The notes beneath the pieces are model-generated. The model was not told the DNA's origin. It worked only from the letters and a program-made list of their open reading frames with translations, and made no database searches. Shown here piece by piece: positions 35,554 through 47,365 of a stretch of DNA of 64,000 nucleotides (positions are counted from its first letter, which is position 1; each line of letters starts with the position of its first letter). A program made the position numbers and the translations under genes. Origin of the DNA: Raphanus sativus (Eukaryota > Streptophyta > Magnoliopsida > Brassicales > Brassicaceae); NCBI RefSeq assembly GCF_000801105.2, contig NC_079512.1, positions 39,325,848 through 39,389,847 on the forward strand, written 5' to 3'.

Positions 35554-35667
35554 AGCCAAATAGAAATAACAGCTATATCATTAGCAAAATCTCTTTCAGA
35601 GCTTTTTTATCACAAAAATATACCCATTCGCATGATTCCATATATATATTTATATAAAGAGATTATA

Positions 35668-36714
35668 TAAAATATTAGCTTTTATTTATTTCTTACATGT
35701 CATAACCGAGGCTTTTCAGATGTAGGCGTTAAATGTTTTGGTGATGATAATAACAGGAATACGAGTTGAGTTAGGACATCTTCGTTTTCACTAAGATTAG
35801 CTTCACTAACATCATCGGAAGAAACGTCGGGTCATCTGAAATATAATTGATTTTAAAGAGTTACAAGAGTTTTGATTTATCAGATTCCAGCTCAAACTAA
35901 GATTACATGCAAACAAAATTTAACTCTGATGATGAATCAATTATAAAAAAAAAAACATGTACCTGAATCGGGATCTGATAATAAAGAAACAAGATCGTCT
36001 GTGGTCAGAATAAAGAAAGAAGATCTTCGGTGGTCAGATTGATGAATAAAGAGAGAAGATCGCCGGAGCTCCCATCGTCTTCTACACGTTTCAAAGAAAA
36101 TATCAGTCTCTCACTTCTCTTTTTCATTTTCCACCGACAAACCATAGTGCAGATTAGGTCAAGACAACTCAAGTGTTTGTTGTCGGAAATGATAAAAAAA
36201 ATTGGAAATGGGCCTTCATATTAAAAACGATTATAGAGAAAAAGATGTCAAAGAAATACAATTGGTTTTTAACAATTCAAATGGGCCTTTACAAACCCAT
36301 TATAAATCATCTTTATATAAAATAAAATCATTATAATTTGATAGAAAACATATAATTGCATGTATATATATATAGACAGATTATTATAGAAAATAGTTAG
36401 TTTTGAATTTTTCTATTCCTATCTCCTTTTTTTCTGGATTCTAAATATAGACTAATCATTTCCTAATTTTTCTCATTTAATTTTTAAGCTACATTTATTT
36501 AAAAATTTACCTATTTTCTTCATCTTCTATAAATTGATCTCCTTTCTTTCGAGTATTCTAAAATCTACTATATTCATTTGTCTTCAATCATCAACAACTC
36601 CCAGTATTCAAAGGTTAGATTTTCTAATTGTTAACGATTCAATATTTTTTTTTCAGTTAAGATTGATGTTCAAATGTCTGGTTTTCAAATTGTCTTAAAT
36701 CTTATTTGCTATAG
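35668..36714. other. Helitron 3' interior, unassigned
   Basis: About 1 kb. A short imperfect duplication containing GGTCAGA and AAGAAGATC is at 36001-36065. GGGCCTT motifs at about 36210 and 36284 and a TATATAAA-like motif (36316) suggest promoter remnants. No convincing coding sequence. Confidence 0.4.
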
Positions 36715-37017
36715 ATGGAGAGAAAAAATATGAAAAAAAATGACAAAGAAGCTACACATGAAGATGATGATTTTGATTATATCTCAACAAAGAAGGCGAA
36801 TCAAACTTCGCAATATCAAGATTGGATGGAAAATAACAGTAAAAACAAAGAGAAAACAATTAGTAAGCATGAAAATAATTCCAATACAAGCGAATTGTTT
36901 TATCTGCATTTGCTTTTAAACAAGAGCAAAACATCGACCAGCTTCACAGATTTACGAACTGTTAATGGAGTTTTGTATCCTACTTTTGAAGATGCTTATA
37001 ATGCTCTTTTCATTTGA
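36715..37017 (+). pseudogene. Fragment of a second Helitron Rep gene
   Basis: A 100-codon ORF. Its last 38 residues (FYLHLLLNKSKTSTSFTDLR, then TVNGVLYPTFEDAYNALF) align by eye with the RepHel segment [20 protein letters not shown] at 31132 but differ enough to come from another Helitron lineage. The Lys/Asn-rich first 60 residues resemble nothing known to me. It lacks HUH and helicase motifs, so it is a remnant near the element's 3' end, possibly acquired with that terminus. Confidence 0.6.
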
Positions 37018-37236
37018 ACTACTGTTTTATCTTTATGGGTTTTTCAATTTCTTTTTTATTAAGCTTCTTATGTATTTTCTACTTTCGATTTTATTCATGT
37101 TTACGTACTGGTAAATTCAAACATATGATTGAAATAACACAAACATAAAAATAAAAATTGTTCACAGACACACATATATAATTGAAATCACACAAACAAA
37201 ATTAAAATTGTTCAAGGACTTAAAACAAAAAAATAT

Positions 37237-37257
37237 ACCCGCCCTTGAAGGGCGGGT
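37237..37257 (+). repeat. Helitron 3' terminal hairpin
   Basis: GC-rich palindrome ACCCGCCCT-TGA-AGGGCGGGT in an otherwise AT-rich region, 6 bp before the terminal CTAG. This is the standard stop signal for rolling-circle transposition in Helitrons. Confidence 0.95.
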
Positions 37258-37340
37258 CAAAATCTAGTTGTCATTAAAAATCTCACCTTTCTCCTTCTCT
37301 CTATCCTCTCGAGAACCGGCCGTCAATCTCCAAACCAGAG

Positions 37341-39540
37341 ATGGTGACGACTCTCAACGTTTCTTCTTCTCCTCTCCCAACCAAATCGTTCCTACCTTAC
37401 CGCCCCCCTCCTCGCCGTCCGATCACCTTCTCCCCCGTCTTCGCCGTCCGCTCCACCGACCCCGATAAATCTTCTCAATCAGCCTCCCGTCCCGCTAAAT
37501 GGAGCTTGGACAGCTGGAAATCGATGAAAGCTTTGCAATTGCCGGAGTATCCGGACCAGAAGGATCTCGACTCTGTTCTGGAGACGCTTTCCTCTTACCC
37601 TCCCATCGTCTTCGCCGGAGAGGCGAGGAAACTCGAGGAGAAGCTTGGCCAAGCCGCCATGGGTCAGGCCTTTATGCTCCAAGGGGGTGATTGCGCTGAG
37701 AGTTTCAAGGAGTTCAACGCTGATAACATTAGGGATACTTTTAGGGTTCTTCTTCAGATGGGTGTTGTTCTCATGTTCGGTGGTCAGATGCCTGTTATAA
37801 AGGTTCGATTTTTTCACTCAAACTCTGTTTTGATTCTGTGTATAAAGGTTCGATTTTTTCTCTAAACTCTGTTTTGTTTTTAGTCTTTTGTGTTGATTCT
37901 GTTTATCAAGGTTCGATTTTTCACTACACTCTGTTTTGTTTTTAGTCTTTTGTGTTGATTCTGTGTCTAAAAGTTTGATTTTTCACTCAACTCTGTTTTG
38001 TTTTTAGTCTTTTGTGTGTGACTGTGTTCTGTGTGTCAAGGTTCGGTTTTTTTACTAAACTCTGTTTGTTCTTGTGTCGTGTGTGTTGAATTAGTGGTGG
38101 AAAGTTTATGTTATTTTGTTTTGAGTCTCTTGTGTTGTGGAAAGTTTATGTTTTGTTTGTTTTGAGTCTTGTGTGTTGTGGAAAGTTTATGTTTTGTTTG
38201 ATGGGTTTTGTTTGTGTGTTTCAGGTGGGGAGAATGGCGGGTCAGTTTGCGAAGCCGAGATCAGACCCGTTTGAGGAGAAAGATGGGGTGAAGCTGCCGA
38301 GTTACAGAGGAGATAACATAAACGGTGATGCTTTCGATGAGAAGTCTAGGATACCTGATCCGCACAGGATGGAAAGAGCGTACACACAATCTGTAGCTAC
38401 GTTGAATCTCTTGAGAGCATTTGCTACTGGTGGTTATGCGGCAATGCAGAGAGTTAGCCAGTGGAATCTTGATTTCAGCCAACATAGTGAACAGGGCGAC
38501 AGGTTGGGGGGTCTTAAACTTGTGGTTAAAAATCGTTTGGAGACAAAACTTTTTGCTTAAGTCAGAAACTGTTGTTGTGTTTGTGATGATGAAAATAGGT
38601 ACCGTGAATTGGCTAATAGAGTTGATGAGGCTTTAGGATTCATGGGTGCAGCTGGGCTTACGAACGCACACCCGATCATGACCACTACTGATTTTTGGAC
38701 ATCCCATGAGTGCTTGCTGCTGCCTTATGAGCAAGCACTCACGAGAGAAGACTCGACGTCTGGACTTTACTATGACTGCTCTGCGCACATGGTTTGGGTT
38801 GGGGAACGAACTCGCCAACTCGATGGTGCTCATGTTGAGTTCTTGAGGGGAATCGCTAACCCCCTTGGGATCAAGGTACGTTATAATCTTTGAATACTGT
38901 TTAGTTTCCTTATCTTGATTGTGTTTTTTTGTTTGTTTGTGTGAACTCAGGTGAGTGATAAGATGGTTCCAAGTGAACTGGTGAAGCTGATAGAGATACT
39001 AAACCCACAGAACAAGCCTGGAAGGATAACGGTTATAGTGAGAATGGGAGCTGAGAATATGAGGGTGAAGCTTCCTCATTTGATCAGGGCAGTACGTGGA
39101 GCTGGTCAGATTGTGACTTGGGTTAGTGATCCAATGCACGGGAACACCATCATGGCTCCAAGTGGGCTAAAGACTCGTTCTTTCGATGCAATCAGGGTAA
39201 ATAATACTTCTTGCTCATGATCTTTTTTTTTGGCGCAGCATGATTCATGTCTATCTATGTGTATATATATCAGGCGGAGTTGAGAGCGTTCTTCGACGTG
39301 CATGATCAAGAAGGTAGCTTCCCTGGTGGGGTTCATCTAGAGATGACGGGTCAAAACGTGACAGAATGTGTTGGAGGGTCACGCACCATCACTTACAACG
39401 ATCTGAGCTCACGTTACCATACACACTGTGACCCGAGGCTCAACGCTTCTCAGTCTCTGGAGCTTGCCTTCATTATCGCAGAGCGTCTGCGTAAGAGAAG
39501 GCTCGGTTCCGGGAACCTTCTGTCTTCTATTGGATTCTAG
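37341..39540 (+). CDS. DHS2: DAHP synthase 2, plastid, copy 2 (promoter replaced by Helitron)
   Basis: Exons 37341-37802, 38225-38502, 38599-38875, 38951-39196 and 39274-39540 encode the same 509 residues as copy 1. The reading frame, splice sites and 3' flank are intact. Only 73 bp upstream of the ATG are shared with copy 1; beyond that lies the Helitron 3' end. If the arrangement is real, expression would depend on Helitron sequence or be lost, and copy 1 would supply the enzyme. The intron minisatellite is at 37803-38224 and the MITE-like element at 39675-40463. Confidence 0.92.
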
Positions 39541-39674
39541 ACGACACAAAGACAATGCCTTTATCCCAATTCTGATATGATGATGTGCATAGAGAGTCGT
39601 TTAAGTTTGGTTGGTGTCCTAGTAAAGTAACACTTTGGTTGTGTTTGGTTGTGTTTGGTTGTGCTTTAGGGTTG

Positions 39675-40463
39675 TTATTGGTTTATGTATTTTAATGGAT
39701 TTAAAAATCTAAACCAAATTGAGTGTTTTTGTTTCTATAATTTTGAAATCCATATTAAAATCTAATAATTTGTATTGGTTTTATGATTTTAAAATCTAGT
39801 GTTATTTAAAAACATAAATTTACTTAAAGGATTTGATTTGAAATTGGATTTGAGTGGATTTATAGATATTTTTGAAAAAATACAAAGGAATAAATATTGA
39901 GTTCAACCTTGTTATTTTGATTGAACTTTTAACGTTTGGAGAAGTTCTCACGTAGACATTTGCTATTTGTCAGATATCTCAAAAAACTTTGTGTATTCAG
40001 TTAATATATTTTTATGGTGTTCTTGATTACCTTTTTCTTTTTGGGTAACAAATGAATTCTCACCTTGTTCCAATTTATAGTTACTGGCAATAGTTCAAAG
40101 TTTTGAGCTTTAATATTCTCTTGTATGTAATTAACTAGTTTTGGATCTTCCTAACTCTTACCTTGTCACTTTCCCACACTAACCAATGAAAATTAGTACA
40201 TTCTGAACAATTTCTCAATCCCAAACATTTTCTCTCATGAACTACTAAGGTTATTATTTAAGTTTAGTTACGATTAACCTATTTTGAATTATTAAAATAG
40301 ATCAAAGTCTCGTCCTACTTATTCCATTTTATTGATTTATAACAATTCATCTATTTTGATTTTGAAATTCATAACGCTTATTTGGTTTTTAAAATCATGG
40401 ATTTATCAAAGAATTTTAAATCGAAAATGATTTATAAATCCATTAAAATACTATAACCAATAA
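39675..40463. mobile_element. AT-rich MITE-like element in the DHS2 3' flank (copy 2)
   Basis: Identical to 21272-22060, with TTATTGG...CCAATAA ends. Confidence 0.55.
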
Positions 40464-40945
40464 TACCACTTGATAAACCGTTGGTAAATCAGTTAAGTTT
40501 CAAAGTATATATCATTTTTCTTCTTCACGCGTAAATCGATTCTGAGAATTTCAATCATTTACTAGATTTTATATGATATAAAAATAAACTAGTTATGATA
40601 AGATGTGTATAGAGAGACTCTCTTAAGTTATTATGTACTAGTAAAAGAAGACATTATTGTTTTGTGTTTGGTTATGCTGTCGTGAAGTGTCTTCACACTC
40701 TATAATTTGTCTTAGTAGATCAGTTGATAAATCATTTAAAGTTTCCAAATATCCTTCTTTTTTAGAAAGTAGGTCTGTGGATTCAGATAGTTCAATTCGA
40801 CTTAAAATATTGTCGAATTGAATTGAGTGTATTTGTTATTTTTTTTAATATTTATTGAAACTAACTGATATTTTTGGGTTTTAATTATATTTTATTAAAT
40901 TTAGATAAGATGAGTCAGTTTTATTCAAAATTTGGTCAATTTAGT

Positions 40946-41824
40946 TAGTCCAAATCAAAATTTACTTAATAATTTATATTTTTTGAAAAATTCCATGTAG
41001 TATTTATTGGTTTAGAAATCCATGTAGTATACTAATTAATTTCAAAGATGCTATCTTTAACTTAATATTACTTACTGCAGACGACAACGTCCTTCAGACA
41101 AGGTTAAAGCTGAAAAATATAGAAAAGTAAAAGATTACTACAAGACACTGAGCAGAAACTACAAGGAATCCTCATCGCCAAAATTCCTATGAGATTTCTT
41201 TCAACTTCGTGGTTATTTTACATTAATTAATGGTTATATATCAAACTTCTCACTTCTTGATTCATCATGTTCGCCATAAGCACATTTCCTCCTTTAAACT
41301 CCTTAAGATCGAATTATAAATCCAAATAAAATATATAGATTTTATAATTCTCTCGGATTAGTATTTATAAATCCGAAGATTTTTTTTCAGATAAATCTTT
41401 GTATTTTTAACAAAGAAATTTATACAAATCCATTTTGAAATCAATTATATTAGTAAATCCATATGATTGAATAACATTTGATTTGATTTGAATTAGAATT
41501 TATGAATCACTAAGCTAATAACACATGATTTTAATACAGATATTAAAATCATACAACCAGGATTTTTAAAGGCACCATTCAATAACCCCTACCGACGAAT
41601 TGAAACCGAACTAACTAAATATTCGGTTCGGTTCAATTGAAAACCGGACTACAAGAAAGAGTCGATATTTACCACGAAAAGTCTGTTCATGCTGTTGTAA
41701 GATTTTGACTGAAAGACATAAAACTTTTTTGACAAAACCATAAAGGGAAGAAGTGGTAAGCGATTTTCAGACCTGAGATACCACACGGAAGATAACTAGA
41801 GTAGAGGCTCAGGAGCCAACCTCC
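40946..41824. other. Intergenic: PAA1 upstream region
   Basis: 880 bp between repeat copy 2 and PAA1. The part at 41306-41560 is rich in TATAAATCC/GATTTATA motifs like those in the MITE-like element and may be a relative of it. A CGGTTCGGTTCAATTGAAAACCGG segment near 41625-41648 is a short imperfect inverted repeat. The promoter of PAA1 presumably lies nearest 41824. Confidence 0.5.
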
Positions 41825-42295
41825 ATGGAGTCTACATTCGCCGTTTTCTCAACCGTCACCGCAACGGCGGCGATGGCTAAAACTATGGCTGCTCCTCCTT
41901 CGTTGCCTCTCCTCACTATCTCTAAAGCTCTTCACCGCCACTTTTCCGGCGCCAGGCATCTCCGTCCTCTACTGCTCGCTCGCTCCTCACCCGCCGCGCG
42001 CCGTCTTGGTTGCTTTCACGCTAGACGAATCACCTCGTCGGATTCGCTTTGCTATAGGAGCTTGGGAGCTGCGGTTTTGCCGGTGATACGGCGCCGTTTG
42101 CAGTGCTTTACCAGCTCGTCTCCGTCTTTCAGGAGTATCTCAAGTGGTGGTGGTGGTGGTTCTGGATTTGGAGGGTATGATGGTGGAAGCGGCGGTGGAG
42201 GTGGAGGATCGAATAGTGGTGATTCAAAGGCGAAATTGGGTGCTGGCGTCTCTGTTCCGTCTTCAGACATCATTATCCTCGATGTCAGAGTACGT

Positions 42296-42332
<37 letters not shown>

Positions 42333-45300
42333 GATTCTTGATGATCTTGAATTCACTTCGACTCTGTTATGTTTACAACATTGATGTTCTACTTTAATTG
42401 AAGGGGATGACATGTGGTGGTTGTTCAGCAAGTGTGAAGAAAATACTGGAAAGCCAAGTAATCCTTTTAAGACTTATGTTCTTTAGAACATTTGCTTGTC
42501 TGATTATTTTGTTTTGAAAAAAAAAAGTATTCTTGTTTTCTTCTCTTTGCTGTATAGCCTCAAGTTGCTACTGCTAGTGTTAGCCTCACCACCGAGACAG
42601 CAATAGTGTGGCCTGTACCCGAAGCCAAAAATGTGCCTGACTGGCAAAAGACTTTAGGCGAGACGCTTGCGAATCATCTCACCAATTGCGGATTTGAGTC
42701 CACTCCTCGAGGTGAGAAGGTTCATTCTTATTTGAATGATGATGATTCAGTATGCTTGAGCCTTGATGCTGTATTAAGATTTGTTTTTTATTTTCTTTTA
42801 TCTCAACAAGGATCGGATTTTGGACCCTTCCTTATGTGCTGTTCTTGCATTCTACCTTTTCTCTTTGTGTTTGCACCTCTTCTTAACTTCTCATGCAGTT
42901 TCTAGTAGTGTCTAGGAATAGGGTTCCTTTGGAATCAATCAGGGATAGCCTGAGATGAAAATTTGGTTACTTAGCAATATGACTGCATGAGACAAAGAAA
43001 AATCTTACTTGAGCTTTCGGCAATGGTTTAACCTGTCTGATTGATTTTGTTTGGAAACATGATGACCTTAATGCTAACTGATTGGAAGTAGAACACTGAT
43101 AAGAAATGGAAACACAAATCTCATTATCATTTTGCGAATCCGGTGGATAATGGTTGGGGTTAGGGGGAGTTCCTGAAGATATTTCTGTAGAGTTTCCAGG
43201 ATGAAAGATTTCTCCAGCAGCAATCATTCATGGTATAGTACTAAGTATCTTTTTCTTTTGTTACAGATTTGGTGACAGAGAATTTCTTCAAAGTTTTTGA
43301 AACAAAGACAAAGGACAAGCAGGCTCGCTTGAAACAGAGTGGTATGAATGTTTCCCCCCAATATAGATTATATATTATTTTCGGAAGTTGATGCTTTATG
43401 GCTGATATTTGTACAATCTTTTTATCTGATTACAGGACGTGAGCTTGCTGTTTCATGGGCTCTATGTGCTGTATGCTTAGTTGGCCATTTAACTCACTTT
43501 CTTGGTGTGAAGGCTCCCTGGCTCCATGCAGTCCATTCAACAGGGTTCCATGTCTCTTTATGTTTGCTTACGTTGCTTGGTCCTGGGCGTCAGCTAATAC
43601 TTGATGGTTTCAAAAGCCTTTTAAAAGGTTCTCCCAATATGAACACGCTAGTTGGTCTTGGGGCTATGTCATCATTTAGTGTTAGCTCCCTTGCCGCCTT
43701 GATCCCCAAATTGGTAATTAAATACCCTTTATGGAGTTTGTAAACTTTTCATCTCTACATGTACTGCATTGCTCTCCTTGCGGTTGGTTGCTGATATTGT
43801 AAAAGCTGTTTTGACATCATCCAGGGCTGGAAGACATTTTTTGAGGAACCAGTAATGTTAATAGCTTTTGTGTTACTGGGAAGGAATCTTGAACAGAGAG
43901 CTAAAATAAAAGCCACCAGTGATATGACTGGCCTTCTGAGTGTTTTGCCTTCAAAAGCTCGCCTTCTGCTTGATGGTGGTGATCTGCAGAACTCAACTGT
44001 TGACGTTCCTTGTAATAGTCTCTCTGTTGGCGATCTAGTCGTCATACTACCAGGAGTAAGAAGAAAAAAAAATTCCATTCCTTAATATGATACTATGATG
44101 TTATTTCCCAAGTTTTATCTTGTTTTCTGCTAATGCAAAGTGTCCTTGACGCTTTATAATGTTCACTTATTTGATGCAGGATCGAGTTCCAGCAGATGGT
44201 ATTGTCAAGTCAGGTAGAAGCGCTATTGATGAGTCAAGTTTCACAGGTGAACCATTGCCAGTGACAAAAGAAGCAGGGGTAACTTTCTACTCCACGCCTA
44301 TCTCTATTTAACGTAGCATGAAATAGACTTTTTTGGTTGTCTCTTTGCACATATTATACATATCATTAACATTAGACAATTATTCTGCTCATGGTACCAA
44401 TTTATGTAGACGTAACTCATGTTTTTGTTGTTAAAAAAATCTCTTGGGCTAGAGTCAAGTCGCAGCAGGATCTATAAACCTGAATGGAACTCTTACCGTC
44501 GAAGTGCATAGATCAGGGGGTGAAACTGCAGTTGGGGACATTGTTCGTATGGTTGAAGAAGCTCAAAGCAGAGAAGCACCCGTACAACAGTTGGTTGACA
44601 AGGTATCTTTTCTCTTTCCCTTTCACATTTCTATATCAATCTGCATGCTCTGGATATTTTGAGGACTAACCTTTGTTTTTTTTTGCAATTACAGGTCGCA
44701 GGGCGCTTCACGTATGGAGTGATGGCTATCTCTGCGGCTACATTTACATTTTGGAATCTATTTGGTGGACATATTCTTCCCCCTGCTTTGCATAACGGGA
44801 GCCCAATCTCTTTGGCCCTCCAACTATCTTGCAGCGTTCTGGTATAACATTTTTTGTAACATAAGTGTTATGATCACCGTTCTCCTCTTTTTCGTTTCAT
44901 CTTTTAGTAATCATGCTGTCTCACAGACCTTTATCTGGATTTAGGTTGTGGCTTGTCCATGTGCCCTTGGGTTGGCTACACCAACTGCAATGCTGGTAAT
45001 TTTTCTACCGGATAAAATTCCTTTTATGTAATGGATGAGAGAGAGGTGAATAACTTGATATATTATATAGGTTGGTACGTCACTAGGAGCAAGAAGAGGC
45101 TTACTTCTTCGTGGTGGTGATATTCTTGAAAAGTTTTCCTCCGTTGATACTGTTGTCTTTGACAAAACTGGGACACTGACAAAGGGACACCCTGTTGTGA
45201 CTGAAGTTTTTATTCCTGAAGATTCAAGGTTAGGCTCTTTGCTATATCGAACTCTACCTGTTCGTCAAGGACTTGATAAACATCTGATTTCGATTGTTCT

Positions 45301-46720
45301 TATGCAGGCACAATTTGAATGATACTTGGTCAGAAGTTGATGTTTTGATGTTAGCAGCTGCTGTTGAATCAAACACTACTCACCCTGTTGGGAAAGCAAT
45401 TGTTAAAGCAGCCCGGGCTCATAATTGTCAAACTATGAAGGTAGGACTGTTAATGTTATATGTTTCCCTTGTTTGATGAGCTTAAGGAACTCCTTCACTG
45501 CAGGCAGAGGATGGAACGTTTACTGAGGCACCAGGGTCTGGAGCCGTTGCTATCGTCAACAACAAGAGGGTTGCAGTTGGGACACTAGAGTGGGTTCAAA
45601 GGTATAATCTTTTCATCCTTTGTATTAGTCGTTTATCGACAGAAGCTTCACCTTTTGATTCACTCTCGTTCAATGCAGACATGGAGCCACTGGGAACTTA
45701 TTGAATGCATCTGAAGAGCATGAATCCAACAACAACCAGTCTGTTGTGTATATTGGGGTGGATAATACACTCGCTGCAGTCATCCGCTTTGAAGATAAGA
45801 TCAGGGAAGATGCTGCACAAGTTGTTGAGAATTTGACTCGACAGGGAATAGATGTGTACATGTTGTCTGGTGATAAGAAGAGTGCTGCAAACTATGTAGC
45901 CTCTGTTGTTGGAATTCCTCAAGAAAGGGTATCTTCTCTCCCTGCAATATCACCTTAACTCCTGTAAAAATTGCATGGTGGAAACTGATGATAGTGAAGT
46001 GCCAGAAAAAACAGTACCTGATCCTAGTTTTTTAATACAGGTTATATCAGGAGTTAAACCAGCAGAGAAAAAAAAATTTATCAATGAACTTCAGATGAAT
46101 AAGAATATCGTTGCAATGGTGGGAGATGGGATAAACGATGCTGCTGCTCTGGCATCTTCTGATGTTGGAGTGGCCATGGGTGGTGGTGCGGGAGCGGCCA
46201 GTGAGGTGTCTCCCGTTGTCTTGATGGGCAATCGGTTAACACAGGTTTGTCATATTAATCCCAAAACACTTGTATTTTCTTCAGTGCGTATTGTTGTATG
46301 ATGTATAAGTGATTTCTATGCAGTTGCTTGATGCATTGGAGCTAAGCCGGCAAACCATGAAGACTGTAAGGCAAAATCTTTGGTGGGCATTTGGATACAA
46401 CATTGTAAGTTGTTCTGCATTTTCATGTTTTAGTATCAATGTGAATTTCTAATGAGGGAATGTTCTCTTATTTTATATAAAAAAATATATAGGTAGGGAT
46501 CCCAATTGCAGCTGGAGTGTTGCTGCCATTGACTGGAACCATGTTGACTCCATCAATGGCCGGGGCTCTCATGGGTGTGAGCTCTCTCGGTGTCATGACT
46601 AATTCTTTACTTCTGAGGTACAGATTCTTCTCCAACCGAGAAGACAAAAATGTCAAATGGGAACCAAAAGAAGGAACAAAGCAACCACATGAGAATACAA
46701 GGCTGAAAGAAAGCTCTTAA
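41825..46720 (+). CDS. PAA1: Chloroplast envelope copper-transporting P1B-ATPase PAA1/HMA6
   Basis: Seventeen exons (41825-42289, 42404-42457, 42558-42711, 43267-43341, 43436-43713, 43825-44055, 44180-44278, 44453-44602, 44695-44841, 44945-44995, 45071-45228, 45308-45440, 45504-45601, 45679-45928, 46041-46244, 46324-46404, 46493-46720) give 951 residues (949 in Arabidopsis). It pumps copper into the stroma for plastocyanin and Cu/Zn superoxide dismutase. A long Ser/Arg-rich transit peptide and a Gly-rich linker precede the heavy-metal-binding motif GMTCGGC (Cys159, Cys162). The ion-path motif is CPC (555-557), the actuator TGEPLP (441-446), the phosphorylated Asp599 in DKTGT, and the hinge GDGIND (809-814). 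Intron 1 starts with a (TC)n microsatellite. All motifs are intact. Confidence 0.96.
42300..42332 (+). repeat. (TC)n microsatellite in PAA1 intron 1
   Basis: An uninterrupted TC/CT dinucleotide run of about 16 units a few bases after the intron 1 donor; likely length-polymorphic. Confidence 0.9.
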
Positions 46721-47365
46721 ACTGAGGATTCCGCTATTTCGAGGCTAAGTTTTGCAGAGATATATCTCTTTTTCGTTCCCTTACTTTTCATCATCTTATT
46801 GTTTGAGCTTGTAATAGGACCAAAACAAGATAATCATTTGAGGACCATTGCTTTGAGCTTGTAACTTATAGACACAATAAAACATTCAAGACACTCTCAC
46901 TGGCTTTTGTGTTTAAGTCATTGCCTTTGAGACTCTGGAATGTGATTTTTTGTACAAATATAGTGACTAAGCAAAACTCAATTGAGAAATGAAGAACCAA
47001 ACAGCCTCATAGAAAAGAAAAAAAGGAAAATTCTTTGCCAAATCAAGCTCTTTATTATACAACTCCAATATAAGACCCAGGCCAATATAAGACCCAGTCT
47101 GGAAAGAGCCAGGACAAATCAGTCAATAAAAGAACAAGCACAAAATCATATCTCAACCCTCAAAACAAAACAAAAAAATCATCTTGTTTCTCCTATACTT
47201 TTTATAACCAATAACATTTATGAAACAATGTGTAAAAAGAAAAGAATCTCTCACCGAGTTGGTTTGTGTTTTTTCGTGTTCTTCAGATGACACCATGAGA
47301 TTTGCTCGTAGATGAAAACCAGTTTGTTTGATCAGCGTGCTTGCAGATCCTCACAAAAATCCGGT
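46721..47365. other. Convergent 3' ends of PAA1 and KUP5
   Basis: 645 bp between two stop codons facing each other. AATAAAA-type polyadenylation signals occur near 46877, and a duplicated TTTGAGCTTGTAA is at 46802 and 46853. No gene seen. Confidence 0.55.

Larger units (their letters stand above)
34412..35667. repeat. Tandem duplication (about 630-bp units) inside the Helitron
   Basis: Unit A runs from about 34412 to 35034 and unit B from about 35045 to 35667. Each begins CTGACCTCAAACATCAAGTC and ends near CCATATATAT..TTTATATAAAGA. They are very similar, with scattered substitutions and a few one-base gaps, and contain the acetyl-CoA carboxylase exon pairs. Confidence 0.88.
23551..37267 (+). 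mobile_element. Autonomous-type Helitron, 13.7 kb
   Basis: The 3' end is textbook: a 9-bp-stem hairpin (ACCCGCCCT, TGA loop, AGGGCGGGT, 37237-37257), 6 bp, then CTAG (37264-37267), with host T next. The proposed 5' end is TCAATACTATTAAAG at 23551, preceded by A, like Brassicaceae Helitron 5' ends as I recall them. Inside, all in plus orientation, are an RPA70-like gene and an intact RepHel gene. The 3' third holds captured host fragments. Plant Helitrons move by rolling-circle replication through the HUH nuclease and helicase of RepHel and insert between A and T without target duplication. The 3' end and genes are solid; the 5' end is the less certain part. Confidence 0.85.
37268..40945. repeat. 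Direct repeat copy 2 (3,678 bp) containing DHS2
   Basis: Same sequence as 18865-22542. It begins directly after the Helitron CTAG and continues on the right into sequence leading to PAA1, the native right neighbour of DHS2. Confidence 0.95.

Noticed and set aside
36030..36224. 64-codon ORF in the Helitron 3' region
   Set aside because: No resemblance to any family, AT-rich, overlaps a short duplicated motif; likely chance.
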